Shown here piece after piece: positions 1 to 5,388 of a DNA stretch of 11,553 bases (the stretch's first letter is position 1; each line of letters begins with the position of its first letter). This stretch comes from Baffinella frigidus. Its lineage: Eukaryota > Cryptophyceae > Cryptomonadales > Baffinellaceae. The notes under the pieces were generated by a model. The model made no database searches. It was not told the DNA's origin and was given only the letters and a program-made list of their open reading frames with translations. The stretch covers positions 987,458-999,010 of the forward strand of contig MU646345.1 in the NCBI GenBank assembly GCA_026770585.1, written 5' to 3'. A program made the position numbers and the translations under genes.

Positions 1-61
1 TATATATATATATATATATGTATATACATATATAGATATACATATATAGATATGGGGGGGG
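1..61. repeat. AT microsatellite ending in a G run
   Basis: An imperfect (TA)n tract with TATATAGATATACA interruptions fills the first 50 or so bases and ends in a run of eight G at 54-61. On the minus strand this lies just downstream of the proposed donor of the OGT exon at 67-138, so it would be the start of the next intron. It is simple sequence with no coding content. Confidence 0.9.
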
Positions 62-66
62 CATAC

Positions 67-138
67 CAGGTCTTTCACGACGGGGTGGTCCTTGAAATCT
101 GCTGATACGAAGCCCACCCGCACCTTCCGCGAGCGCAC
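67..138 (-). CDS. Exon opening the OGT-type catalytic domain (GT41)
   Basis: On the minus strand these 72 nt (24 codons) read VRSRK followed by VRVGFVSADFKDHPVV and KDL. The pattern R-[VL]-R-V-G-[YF]-V-S-[AS]-D-F-x-x-H-P is the known hallmark at the start of the O-GlcNAc transferase / SPINDLY catalytic domain (glycosyltransferase family 41), which moves GlcNAc or fucose onto Ser/Thr of nuclear and cytosolic proteins. The exon is flanked by a good acceptor (TTGGTTCGCAG|GTG) and a donor (CTG|GTATGC), both phase 0. The rest of the catalytic domain would lie left of the window. The phase-0 end (GCG|GT) of the proline-rich exon family at 357-1716 fits this start, giving SGA-VRSRKVRVGF as in the family, where a Gly often sits a few residues before the RVG motif. 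The motif match is strong. Exon limits are inferred, and a single exon cannot show whether the gene is alive. Confidence 0.7.
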
Positions 139-356
139 CTGCGAACCAAGGTGATTTTAGTCAACTCCTCGCCACGGTTGACTAATTTGTGTTGACTGAT
201 TCGAGGACCTTTTGGTCGCACACCCTTTGGAGCATGCGCAAGTGTCCAGCCCTGCCTGGGTTTTATTCTGGCGCGTCCTTGAAAAAGTATTTAAAAACAG
301 AAATCCAGTACAAAAGGGCGTATAGAAAGCCTTCAGGACGAGCCAGGAAAAAAATA
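139..356. other. Proposed intron, no recognised gene
   Basis: This lies between the catalytic exon and a degenerate proline-rich exon copy. Short open frames occur on both strands, but none has a recognisable motif or third-position pattern. On the minus strand it ends in the acceptor TTGGTTCGCAG at 139-149. The middle part (around 280-350) is A-rich on the plus strand. Confidence 0.4.
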
Positions 357-397
357 CAGGGAGAGCTAGATTGTCGCGGGAGGATGGGGACGGTTGC
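357..397 (-). pseudogene. Degenerate copy of proline-rich OGT linker exon (copy 0)
   Basis: The minus strand reads ATVPILPRQSSSP, and its nucleotides align by eye along about 40 bases with the copy at 731-797 (GTCCCC.TCCTCCCGC....ATCT..). The other copies read [FV]PLLPPPSLLTMLS here. The donor end is not preserved, and the acceptor side runs into the CACCCTTAAGATGG repeat, as the other copies also abut members of that repeat family. I read it as an old, decayed copy. Confidence 0.35.
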
Positions 398-410
398 GAC
401 CGTCGCAACC
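392..410. repeat. Short hairpin GGTTGCGA/TCGCAACC
   Basis: Perfect 8-bp arms (392-399 and 403-410) surround a CCG loop. It sits between the degenerate proline-rich exon copy and the TTAAGGGTG repeat block. Its function is unknown. Confidence 0.7.
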
Positions 411-517
411 ATCTTAAGGGTGCATCCTAAGGGTGGAGTATGCTCCATCTTAAGGGTGGAGTATGCTATCTTAGCCACGACATAGCACACAACCCACCCA
501 TAAAATAGCAAAAAAGT
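411..517. repeat. TTAAGGGTGGAGTATGCT repeat block with CATAGCA box (copy 1)
   Basis: Three imperfect units related to TTAAGGGTGGAGTATGCT are followed by a box reading CATAGCACACAACCCACCC then ATAAAATAGCAAAA. The same units recur at 803-862 and 1363-1385, and the box recurs at 1406-1436, 7512-7546 and 7800-7833. On the minus strand each of the first three blocks lies directly upstream of a proline-rich exon copy, so the repeat appears to be the 3' part of the intron that was duplicated with that exon. Confidence 0.7.
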
Positions 518-730
518 AAAATAAATCAGTTATTTTTCCAAGGGGAGGCGTGGGGGTTCAATTCGGACCTGTTCTCGTATCAGTGAGGTGCGCCATGCCA
601 TCTTATGGTTGGGTTTTTTATTGCGGCACAGTTTTTTCGAGGCTAAAATAACAAATTACAGCCCCTCAAGATAGCACAGTAATTGTTGTACATCGAATAC
701 ACGAAAGCGTATTAGGAAGGGGGGGTGCAC
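518..730. other. No recognised gene
   Basis: This mixed-composition stretch starts AT-rich (AAAAAAGTAAAATAAATCAG) and ends in a G run at about 719-726 next to the donor of the proline-rich exon copy 1. On the minus strand the frame stays open downstream of that exon for about 40 codons, but it has no family motif. I see no promoter, RNA gene or mobile-element end. Confidence 0.4.
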
Positions 731-797
731 CGCGCCGGATGAGGAGAGCATGGTGAGGAGAGATGGGGGCGGGAGGAGGGGGACGCGCGCTTCTGTT
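731..797 (-). CDS. Proline-rich OGT linker exon, copy 1 (internally shortened)
   Basis: The minus strand reads EARVPLLPPPSLLTMLSSSGA. It runs from the acceptor AAAATAG|AAC to the donor GGCGCG|GTGCAC, with the same GGCGCG|GT end as copies 2 and 3. Compared with those copies, about 17 nt before the PLLPPPS core are missing. The four codons for PPPS are CCG CCC CCA TCT here, CCA CCT CCT TCG in copy 2 and CCG CCC CCG TCC in copy 3, so all differences there are silent. That is the mark of a sequence that was once under protein selection. In OGT proteins a variable, often proline-rich linker lies just before the RVGYVSxDF motif, which fits the position. The family assignment rests on context more than on a motif. 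Confidence 0.4.
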
Positions 798-866
798 CTA
801 TTTTGAGGGTGGAGTATGCTATATTAAGGGTAGAGTATGCTATGTTTTAAGGGTGGCGTATGCCCC
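798..866. repeat. TTAAGGGTGGAGTATGCT repeat block (copy 2)
   Basis: Three units (TTTGAGGGTGGAGTATGCT, TTAAGGGTAGAGTATGCT, TTAAGGGTGGCGTATGCC) lie in tandem. They abut the acceptor side of proline-rich exon copy 1, as the related blocks at 411 and 1363 do for their neighbours. Confidence 0.8.
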
Positions 867-1169
867 GCCATAGCTGTATCATTCCAGGGACGCGCGCGGC
901 TAGCTCTATGCGGGGTTATCCAAATGTTAACATCCGTTTTATGGGGCTGTCACACAGGTGATATCCATACGTTCCGGGGAACTCCTGCGATTTCAAGGGG
1001 GTTCAAGTCGGAATCCGACGTCAACGGCTCCAATTCCCCTTGAAATCGGGAATCAAAAGCCGTCGATTTGCCTTCTTTCCGAAGCTTGGAGCCGGTCCAG
1101 CCCCACACCTCTCATTCTCGAGGCTGGCACGTTGCCAACACCCGGGTGGGCGTTGGGGGTGTGTGTACA
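867..1169. other. No recognised gene
   Basis: About 300 bases of unique-looking sequence. Open frames on the plus strand here have no recognisable motif and end in the tandem repeat that follows. CAAGGGG and CCTTGAAATCG flank 995-1050 as a loose inverted pair. Nothing else can be supported. Confidence 0.4.
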
Positions 1170-1240
1170 CTTTACACCCCACGTTCCAACCACACTTTAC
1201 ACCCCACATTCCAACCACTTTACACCCCACATTCCAACCA
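1170..1240. repeat. Tandem repeat TTTACACCCCACATTCCAACCA (three units)
   Basis: Three units of 23 to 27 bp read TTTACACCCCACGTTCCAAC, then the same with ACATTCC twice, spaced by CACAC or CA. They lie just left of the donor of proline-rich exon copy 2, so on the minus strand this is early intron. Confidence 0.9.
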
Positions 1241-1255
1241 GTGTCGGGTTCAGAC

Positions 1256-1357
1256 CGCGCCGGAGGGGGAGAGCATGGTGAGGAGCGAAGGAGGTGGGAG
1301 GAGGGGGAAGCGCGCGGCGAGCGAGGGGGGCGCGCTTCTCAGGGCGCGGGGTTTGTG
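1256..1357 (-). CDS. Proline-rich OGT linker exon, copy 2 (complete)
   Basis: Exactly 34 codons stay open on the minus strand, from acceptor CTTAACATAG|CAC to donor GGCGCG|GTCTGA, in phase 0 at both ends. The product runs HKPRALRSAPPSLAARF then PLLPPPSLLTMLSPSGA. A stop (TGA) follows at once if the donor is not used, so reading through requires splicing. Copy 3 shares PSLAARFPLLPPPSLLTM and differs mainly at silent third positions. Spliced to the exon at 138-67 it would give SGA-VRSRKVRVGF, consistent with the region just upstream of the OGT catalytic domain. Its base composition is very CT-rich, so a low-complexity origin must be kept in mind. Confidence 0.45.
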
Positions 1358-1560
1358 CTATGTTAAGGGTGGAGCACGCTATCTTAGCCTCGACACAGCT
1401 GTATCATAACACACACCCCACCCATAAAATAGCAAAATTGTGAAAGTAAAATCACAAAAAGTTGTGTATCCGCGGGGAGAGGTGCAAAACTGTGACATTT
1501 TTGCAAAATCACAAAAATGTTGATTTTACTTTATTGTAAAGTCACAAAGATGTGGTTGTT
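1358..1560. repeat. TTAAGGGTGGAG unit, CATAACA box and AAAATCACAAAAA repeats
   Basis: TTAAGGGTGGAGCACGCTATC (copy 3 of the repeat) is followed at 1406-1436 by the box CATAACACACACCCCACCCA then TAAAATAGCAAAA. Next comes AT-rich DNA with direct repeats of AAATCACAAAAA (about 1450 and 1506) and the inverted pair AGTAAAAT / ATTTTACT. No gene is visible. On the minus strand this would be intron between proline-rich exon copies 3 and 2. Confidence 0.65.
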
Positions 1561-1589
1561 GTTGTATCTCTACGAGGAGGGATTTGGAC

Positions 1590-1716
1590 CGCGCCGGAGG
1601 GGGAGAGCATGGTGAGGAGGGACGGGGGCGGGAGGAGGGGGAAGCGCGCGGCGAGCGAGGGGGATGCACTCGTCAGGAGTCCTTGAACGTGGATCGCCGC
1701 CTTGGTAGCGTGGAAC
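1590..1716 (-). CDS. Proline-rich OGT linker exon, copy 3 (longest)
   Basis: The minus strand reads FHATKAAIHVQGLLTSASPS, then LAARFPLLPPPSLLTM and LSPSGA, ending at the donor GGCGCG|GTCCAA. The start is either the acceptor AACCCAG|G at 1717 (leaving one base plus 42 codons) or the internal ACCAAG|GCG at 1701 (37 codons, phase 0). The intron in front is a pure CCCCAAA heptamer array that ends in CCCAG. Among the three good copies this one keeps the longest open frame. Its role would be the linker between the TPR domain and the catalytic domain of the OGT-like protein. The identification is by position and by pattern of silent change, since no signature motif lies in it. Confidence 0.45.
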
Positions 1717-1720
1717 CTGG

Positions 1721-1885
1721 GTTGGGGGTTGGGGTTTGGGGTTTGGGGTTTGGGGTTTGGGGTTTGGGGTTTGGGGTTTGGGGTTTGGGGTTTGGGGTTT
1801 GGGGTTTGGGGTTTGGGGTTTGGGGTTTGGGGTTCGGGGTTTAGGGGTTTCGGGTTTAGGGGTTATGGTTCAGAGTTTCGGGTTT
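1721..1885. repeat. Telomere-like array (GGGGTTT)n
   Basis: About 15 near-perfect copies of GGGGTTT run from about 1731 to 1833, followed by decayed units (GGGGTTTAGGGGTTTCGGG, TTTAGGGGTTATGG). The G-rich strand is the plus strand. On the minus strand the CCCCAAA array ends in CCCAACCCAG, directly before proline-rich exon copy 3, so it may form an intron's 3' end and pyrimidine-rich tract rather than a chromosome end. Confidence 0.95.
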
Positions 1886-2118
1886 GCCCAGGTGCCACTA
1901 GCAACGCGGAAAAGAGCCCCCTTCGGACGCCAGGTCATGCCAATGCGTATTTCAAACGCAACGTTTCGCGCTGAAAGTGCTAACCTATCTTATCCTGGTA
2001 CAGATTCTTATCATTCCGCAGGCAAAGGGCTCCAATTTCCAATACTTTTGGCGTATTTCCCCCGTGAGAATTAACTTTACTCGTAGATCGTGTAGTAAAA
2101 TGAAATTGCGACGTATGA
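1886..2118. other. Unassigned segment with a GTGTAGTAA motif
   Basis: No gene is recognised. On the minus strand an open stretch reads GMTWRPKGALFRVASGTW just upstream of the heptamer array, which looks protein-like but has no family match I know. At 2089-2108 the sequence GTGTAGTAAAATGAAATTGC matches one arm of the hairpins at 6921, 11210 and 11458, so a half copy of that element is present here. Confidence 0.35.
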
Positions 2119-2207
2119 CCTGGCGTGGTCTCATCCAGGCCATCGCCCGGTTGTCCCCTCCACACCACTTAGCAGCCACCGGGGCCTTCGATGATGCGTC
2201 CATCTAA
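2119..2207 (+). pseudogene. Inverted copy of the PPHHLAATGAFDDAS exon
   Basis: The plus strand reads TWRGLIQAIARLSPPHHLAA then TGAFDDASI and a TAA. The minus-strand copies read [LI][LE].IARF.PPHHL[AS]ATG.[FV]DDASI, so this is the same exon in the opposite orientation, forming the outer part of the left arm of a large palindrome. The TAA may be intronic if splicing occurs at GATGATGC|GTCCAT. The helix L-I-x-x-I-A resembles the YPLSxxxxxxIA segment of the OGT linker. It is most likely a non-functional by-product of the inversion. Confidence 0.4.
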
Positions 2208-2334
2208 ACGATTTCGGTACAAATGGCAATTCGATGATGCGTCCATCTAAACGATTCCGGTACAAATGGCAATTCGATGATGCGTCCATCTAAACGATTC
2301 CGGTACAAATGGCAACGATTCCGGTACAAATGGC
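2188..2334. repeat. 43-bp tandem repeat, left arm of palindrome
   Basis: Units begin ATGATGCGTCCATCTAAACG and end CGGTACAAATGGCAATTCG, at 2191, 2234 and 2277 (period 43), then a short extra ACGATTCCGGTACAAATGG. The unit carries the last codons of the exon (DDASI, stop) plus the sequence that in other places ends in TTCCAG before the next exon copy. So the tandem array is made of exon end plus mini-intron. Confidence 0.9.
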
Positions 2335-2412
2335 CCCACGCCTGGTTCCAGGTTATTTACCCGAGTCAGGAAAGCTAGGTTTACCGGGCCAACGAACAGA
2401 GAGGTCACGTGA

Positions 2413-2560
2413 GGCGTGGGGCCATTTGTACCGGAATCGTTGCCATTTGTACCGGAATCGTTTAGATGGACGCGTAATCAAATTGCCATTTGTACCGGAA
2501 TCGTTTAGATGGACGCATCATCGAATTGCCATTTGTACCGGAATCGTTTGGATGGATGCA
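2413..2560. repeat. 43-bp tandem repeat, right arm of palindrome
   Basis: Three or four inverted units read CCATTTGTACCGGAATCGTT then TAGATGGACGCATCATCGAA. One unit has changed CATCATCG to CGTAATCA, and the last one reads TTTGGATGGATGCATC. The arm leads straight into the first minus-strand YPLEPEE exon copy. Confidence 0.9.
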
Positions 2561-2652
2561 TCATCGACAGCCCCGGTGGCTGCTAGGTGGTGGGGAGGGG
2601 GAAACCCGGCGATTTCGAGCAGGTCTTCTGGCTCGAGAGGGCATGCGAGAGA
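2560..2652 (-). CDS. OGT linker exon YPLxPEELLEIA, copy a
   Basis: From the acceptor AAATTTCCAG|TCT the minus strand reads SLACPLEPEDLLEIAGFPPP then HHLAATGAVDDAS. In OGT family proteins the segment between TPRs and catalytic domain contains a [ML]YPLSxxxxxxIA helix, which this resembles. Here Tyr is replaced by Cys (TGC for TAC). The usual GTCCAT at the 3' end is ATCCAT, so the possible donor is lost and the frame stays open past it. It is probably an inactive copy. Confidence 0.4.
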
Positions 2653-2688
2653 CTGGAAATTTGTACCGGAATCGTTTAAATGGACGCA

Positions 2689-2775
2689 TCATCGAAGGCC
2701 CCGGTGGCTGCTAAGTGGTGGGGATGGGAAAACCGGAAGATGGCCTGGATGAGATCACGCCAGGTAATTAATTAA
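2689..2775 (-). CDS. PPHHLAATGAFDDAS exon variant, copy b
   Basis: The minus strand reads WRDLIQAIFRFSHPHHLAAT then GAFDDASI and TAA. It has the same 5' version (CTGGCGTGATCTCATCCAG) as the inverted copy at 2119-2207, not the TCTCTCGCATACCC version of its neighbours. It therefore represents a second subtype of the exon, with I-F in place of I-A. It lies immediately upstream, in minus order, of copy a, separated by one mini-intron of about 35 nt. Confidence 0.35.
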
Positions 2776-2791
2776 TACTTTTGTGGAGATG

Positions 2792-2860
2792 AAAGTGGTG
2801 GGGAGGGGGAAACCAGGCGATTTCGAGCAAGTCTTCTGGCTCGAGATGCTACGCCAGAGA
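2792..2860 (-). pseudogene. OGT linker exon YPLxPEELLEIA, copy c (stop)
   Basis: After the acceptor CGTTCCAG|TCT the frame reads SLA, then a TAG stop where others have Tyr, then HLEPEDLLEIAWFPPPHH. GCATACCCT has become GCGTAGCAT. The 3' part is lost after CCACCACTT. It is clearly a broken copy of the neighbouring exons. Confidence 0.5.
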
Positions 2861-2987
2861 CTGGAACGGTTGGACCACTTAGCAGCCAAACGGGGCCGTC
2901 AGGAATCAATCCATCCAAACTTTTCCGTACACATCCCCTCTCAATTCGGAGTGACTCAAAATCTTCGCCGGAATTCCGGGGAATATA
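2861..2987. other. Spacer between exon copies
   Basis: Unique-looking spacer between copies c and d. It contains CCACTTAGCAGCCAAACGGGGCC on the plus strand, a further fragment of the same exon (inverted), and AATCCATCCAAACTTTTCCGTACA, a diverged version of the GTCCATCTAAACGATTCCGGTACA mini-intron. No gene of its own. Confidence 0.5.
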
Positions 2988-3071
2988 GGCGCCGGTGGCT
3001 GCTAAGTGGCGGGGAGGGGGAAACCGGGCGATTTCGAGCAGCTCTTCTGGCTCGAGAGGGTATGCGAGCGA
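2988..3071 (-). CDS. OGT linker exon YPLxPEELLEIA, copy d
   Basis: From the acceptor AAGTTTCCAG|TCG the minus strand reads SLAYPLEPEELLEIARFPPP then RHLAATGA, open throughout. The YPLEPEELLEIA segment is intact. The 3' part after GGCGCC differs from the other copies (TATATTCCCC replaces TTCGATGATGC), so the original donor side is replaced. Confidence 0.42.
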
Positions 3072-3104
3072 CTGGAAACTTGTACCGAAATTGTTTAAAT
3101 GGAC

Positions 3105-3199
3105 GCATCATCGAAGAACCCAGTGGCTGACAAGTGGTGGGGAGGGGGAAACCGGGCGATTTCGAGCAGCTCTTCTGGCTCGAGAGGGTATGCGAGAGA
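3105..3199 (-). CDS. OGT linker exon YPLxPEELLEIA, copy e (best)
   Basis: The minus strand reads SLAYPLEPEELLEIARFPPP then HHLSATGFFDDA. It begins after the acceptor GCAGCCGTTCCAG and can end at GATGATGC|GTCCAT. If not spliced, it meets TAA two codons later. In known OGTs a YPLS helix leading to IA lies between the C-x-W motif and the RVGYVSxDF motif, and this cluster lies exactly between those two in the window. Copy e keeps every residue seen in the consensus of the cluster. The upstream intron (higher coordinates) is the GTGTTTCCACGGGTGTCACG repeat field. Confidence 0.45.
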
Positions 3200-3870
3200 C
3201 TGGAACGGCTGCACGCACTCGTGCACGAGCGGGTCACGTCCCTTCAGATACCCCTGTTGAGTGTTTCCACGGGTGTCACGTCCGTTGAGATACCCATGCG
3301 AGTGTGTCCTCGAGTGTGTTCATCACTCTTTACCACACTGTTTATCACGGGGACTGGAACGGCTGCACGCACTCGTGCACGAGCGGGTCACGTCCCTGAA
3401 GATATCCCTGTTCGGGTCACGTCCCTTCAGATAACCCTGTTGAGTGTTTCCACGAGTGTTCATGACTATTTACCACACTCTTTACCACACTCTTTACCAC
3501 ACTCTTTACCACACTCTCCACAACACTCTGTACCAACACTGTTCACCACAGGGACTGGACCGGCTCCACGCACTCGTGCACGAGCGGGTCACGTCCCTCC
3601 AGACACCTCTGTTTGTTTTGGTGCTTAGGATTTCAGTCTTGCAAGACATCAGCGGAAGGGGGTCGATCAGTGATATAGGCGCTTTCCTCTCATGTGGGTG
3701 TTTCCACGGGTGTCACGTCCCTTCAGATACCCCTGTTGAGTGTTTCCACGGGCGTTCATGACTCTTTAAAACACTCTTTACCACACTCTTTACCACGCGA
3801 GTGTTTCCAGTGTTTCATGGTGTCACGTCCCTTCAGATACCCCTGTTTGTTTTTGGTGTTTAGGGTTTTA
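3200..3870. repeat. GTGTTTCCACGGGTGTCACG / GAGCGGGTCACGTCC repeat field
   Basis: Interleaved direct repeats: GACTGGAACGGCTGCACGC with the palindrome CTCGTGCACGAG at about 3190-3235, 3353-3390 and 3554-3590; GTGTCACGTCCCTTCAGATA followed by CCCCTGTTGAGTG at several places; and short TTTACCACACTC tandems. On the minus strand each CTCGTGCACGAG unit ends in GCAGCCGTTCCAG or GGAGCCGGTCCAG, so the acceptor half of the exon e intron has been copied about three times. Open frames here are by-products of the repeats. Confidence 0.8.
3467..3516. repeat. 12-bp tandem repeat TTTACCACACTC
   Basis: Four units of TTTACCACACTC lie head to tail, with related single units at about 3330, 3775-3795 and 4130. 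It is a simple minisatellite inside the larger repeat field. Confidence 0.92.
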
Positions 3871-4035
3871 GTCTTTGCAGGGCATTCACGGAGGGCCGCT
3901 TGGAACACTACGGGGAACATTGTAAAGTTAATTATTGGATTGTTTCTAGAGAAAAACACCTAACGTCAGCAATTTTGGTCACGTTATGTGCAAATATCTG
4001 GGCAAGACGTGCTTCGTAGCCTCCCGAGTGGTAGG
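3871..4035. other. Spacer, no recognised gene
   Basis: Contains TTTTAGTCTTTGCAGGGCAT and TTTTGGTCACGTTATGTGCA. The latter resembles the GGTCACGT side of the hairpins at 9905 and 11033. No coding signal. Confidence 0.35.
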
Positions 4036-4160
4036 CGCGTTTCTCTCATGTGGGTGTTTTCACGGGTGTCACGTCCGTTGAGATACCCCTACGAGTGTGT
4101 CCTCGAGTGTGTGCCATCACTCTTCACCACCCTCTTTACCACAGGGACTAGTCCATGTAT
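4036..4160. repeat. Outlying copy of the GTGTCACGTCC repeat
   Basis: TTTCTCTCATGTGGGTGTTT, then CACGGGTGTCACGTCCGTTG, ATACCCCTACGAGTGTGTCC and CACCCTCTTTACCACAGGGAC repeat the layout at 3270-3360 and 3685-3800. This is a diverged block of the same field, detached by the 3871-4035 spacer. Confidence 0.8.
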
Positions 4161-4236
4161 GTTCGTGGGTTAATTAATAACTCCCAGGTACAAAGATATC
4201 ATATCAACCGACATTTCCACCGGATATTTGGGCGTT

Positions 4237-4338
4237 ATCCCTTTAGTGGCGAGTAGGCTCATACGCCCTACGGTAGGGCCCTAGGACCTGCCTAGGGCGA
4301 GTCAGGGCGAATACTCGCCCGTCCGCCACTTGAGGGAT
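4237..4338. mobile_element. Short foldback element (ATCCCTTTAGTGGCG ends)
   Basis: ATCCCTTTAGTGGCG at the left end pairs imperfectly with CGCCACTTGAGGGAT at the right end. Inside, GCCCTACGGTAGGGC (4265-4279) is itself palindromic, and CCTAGG, CGAGTC and GGGCGA words add further pairing. It has no coding capacity, so it would be a non-autonomous MITE-like unit. TT or TTA flanks give no clear target duplication. Confidence 0.6.
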
Positions 4339-4367
4339 ATTCTTCTAGGCCCACGAAAGGAGGTTCA

Positions 4368-4526
4368 TAGGGTAACGGCCTGAAAATGGGTAGTTAGGCA
4401 TACGGCATTGCCTGGCACCTCCTTCCGCAGGCCGAGGGATCCTAGGACCAAAACGTCTCGGCCTACTGTAGGAGGTTCTAGGCAATGCCGTAGGCCTGAC
4501 TACCTCATTTTCAGGCCGTTACCCTA
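4368..4526. mobile_element. MITE with TAGGGTAACGG termini, copy 1
   Basis: The termini TAGGGTAACGGCCTGAAAAT and ATTTTCAGGCCGTTACCCTA are perfect inverted repeats, continuing imperfectly inward (GGGTAGTTAGGC with GCCTGACTACC). It is 159 bp long, the same length as the related element at 10668-10826. The flanks TCA and TTA suggest a 3-bp TNA target duplication with one mismatch. It encodes nothing. The end motif also occurs alone at 5300-5313. Confidence 0.8.
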
Positions 4527-4631
4527 TTAGCGTTGCGCTGGGTGGCACAAACGATAGCCGGTTCTCGACTCCAGGGTTTCCCACACAGCGGGCTACGAAG
4601 GGGGTGTCGGCCCATTTTGGGCCAAGTTTCC
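4527..4631. other. Short spacer, no recognised gene
   Basis: Holds CCCATTTTGGGCC and the phrase GGTTTCCCACACAGCGGGC. No repeat partner or coding motif was found. Confidence 0.35.
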
Positions 4632-4735
4632 GTTACCTTATCCGTAGGAACCCCCCTATGCCCCTATGGGTTGCCTACCGTAGGGTCGTAGGTCTTATCG
4701 CTTAAGGGTTATTCAGGAATCCCTTCGAAGTCCGC
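4632..4735. repeat. TATCCGTAGGAA...CTACCGTAGGGTC repeat, copy 1
   Basis: The block TATCCGTAGGAA, CCCCTATG, GGTTGCCTACCGTAGGGTC, GTAGGTCTTATCGCTTAAGG, GTTATTC, CCCTTCGAAGTCCGCTG recurs at 6347-6470 and, shortened, at 6680-6745. CTACGG/CCGTAG words inside give a weak foldback. It is a dispersed non-coding element, about 100-120 bp. Confidence 0.8.
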
Positions 4736-4984
4736 TGTGTGGGTGGGTGAGCATGTCGGTTTCAATAACCTGCCTGTGTGGAGCGGATAACCGCTCCACA
4801 TAACCTGTCTGTGTGGAATCGTGGAACAGCCCCGCCGGCAGGCTCGTGAACGCCCGCGTGACCGGTCACGCGGACGCCGAAGCCAACTGTCCGAGGTGAC
4901 TGCCTTGTCATGTTCCGTCGGTTCATGACCTGATCTCCGCTCCACATAACCTGTCTGCGTGGAGCGGCGTCTTTCCAGTGCCAC
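4736..4984. repeat. CCGCTCCACATAACCTGTCTG foldback cluster
   Basis: GTGTGGAGCGG / CCGCTCCACA occur repeatedly: GTGGAGCGGATAACCGCTCCAC at 4778-4799, CCGCTCCACATAACCTGTCT with GCGTGGAGCGG near 4937-4967, and further TAACCTGYCTGTGTGGA units near 4768 and 4801. The centre holds the perfect 20-bp palindrome at 4854-4873. An open frame on the minus strand (about 4762-4947, including TVGFGVRVTGHAGVHEP) is most simply a by-product, though I cannot exclude an exon there. Confidence 0.75.
4854..4873. repeat. Perfect 20-bp palindrome
   Basis: CCGCGTGACCGGTCACGCGG equals its own reverse complement. It lies near the centre of the CCGCTCCAC foldback cluster and could mark the axis of a larger old palindrome. 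Confidence 0.95.
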
Positions 4985-5238
4985 GCAAACGACGCCCCGC
5001 GCCCGGGGGGGGGAATCCCTTAGAAAACAAATGGCTCTAGTAAGTATGCATAATATGCATAGTTGGTACGTTCTGTCGGAGGACGTGTGAAGGCGAACCG
5101 CTGCGATGTCTCACCGGTCGTGCACGTAAAACAATAATAAACGGGACAAGACCAGGCGCGTTGGTCTCATATGACCTTCTTAGCTTGCACCAAACGTGAC
5201 CAGGTGACTGTTCTATTTTGGGGTCGTGACCCTTCGCA
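4985..5238. other. No recognised gene
   Basis: Contains a run of eight or more G at about 5006-5013 and TATGCATAATATGCATA (a small near-palindrome at about 5045-5061). No coding motif is visible on either strand. Confidence 0.4.
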
Positions 5239-5388
5239 AAGCAGGTCTGATGACATGATGACCCCTACAATGCACCAGATGTCCCCTACAATGCACCAGA
5301 TAGGGTAACGGCCCACCATGATGACCCCTACAATGCACCAGATGACATGATGACCCCTACAATGCACCAGATGTCATCAGACCTGCTT
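5239..5388. mobile_element. 150-bp unit with 18-bp terminal inverted repeats
   Basis: AAGCAGGTCTGATGACAT (5239-5256) and ATGTCATCAGACCTGCTT (5371-5388) are perfect inverted repeats. Between them lie four direct copies of CCCCTACAATGCACCAGAT (at 5262, 5283, 5325 and 5354). A piece with the TAGGGTAACGGCC end of the MITE family interrupts the tandem between copies 2 and 3. It could be a foldback transposon with an internal minisatellite. There is no coding content. Confidence 0.75.

Larger units (their letters stand above)
2119..2776. repeat. Large inverted repeat (palindrome) with 70-bp centre
   Basis: TGGCCCCACGCC (2331-2342) pairs with GGCGTGGGGCCA (2413-2424) around a 70-bp spacer. The arms continue outwards through the 43-bp units on both sides. 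The outermost left sequence, CCTGGCGTGGTCTCATCCAG, has its inverted partner at about 2748-2767, where CTGGATGAGATCACGCCAGG lies, so the right side has gained extra exon-like copies. This is the largest foldback in the window. Confidence 0.85.

Noticed and set aside
1721-1885. Chromosome end (true telomere)
   Set aside because: The array is internal, has a mixed unit, and is followed by many kilobases of other sequence on both sides.
1584-1990. Plus-strand open frames reading repeated FGVWGLG, suggesting a glycine/tryptophan repeat protein
   Set aside because: They are three-frame translations of the GGGGTTT array. All frames are open there and the flanks show no coding pattern on the plus strand.
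2188-2334. CRISPR array
   Set aside because: The 43-bp units are contiguous with no variable spacers, lie in eukaryotic-type DNA and continue as an inverted arm.
2309-3628. Plus-strand open frames with FWLERVCERLERLHALVHERV that look like a coiled-coil protein
   Set aside because: The minus strand of the same DNA gives SLAYPLEPEELLEIA with acceptors and fits the OGT order, so the plus-strand helix is taken as a shadow. It is not fully excluded, because the helix pattern is partly kept between copies.
4762-4984. Minus-strand open frame of about 60-90 codons with GFGVRVTGHAGVHEP
   Set aside because: It lies over the CCGCTCCAC foldback cluster and a perfect palindrome, with no family motif and no second copy to test. 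Kept only as a remark in the repeat entry.
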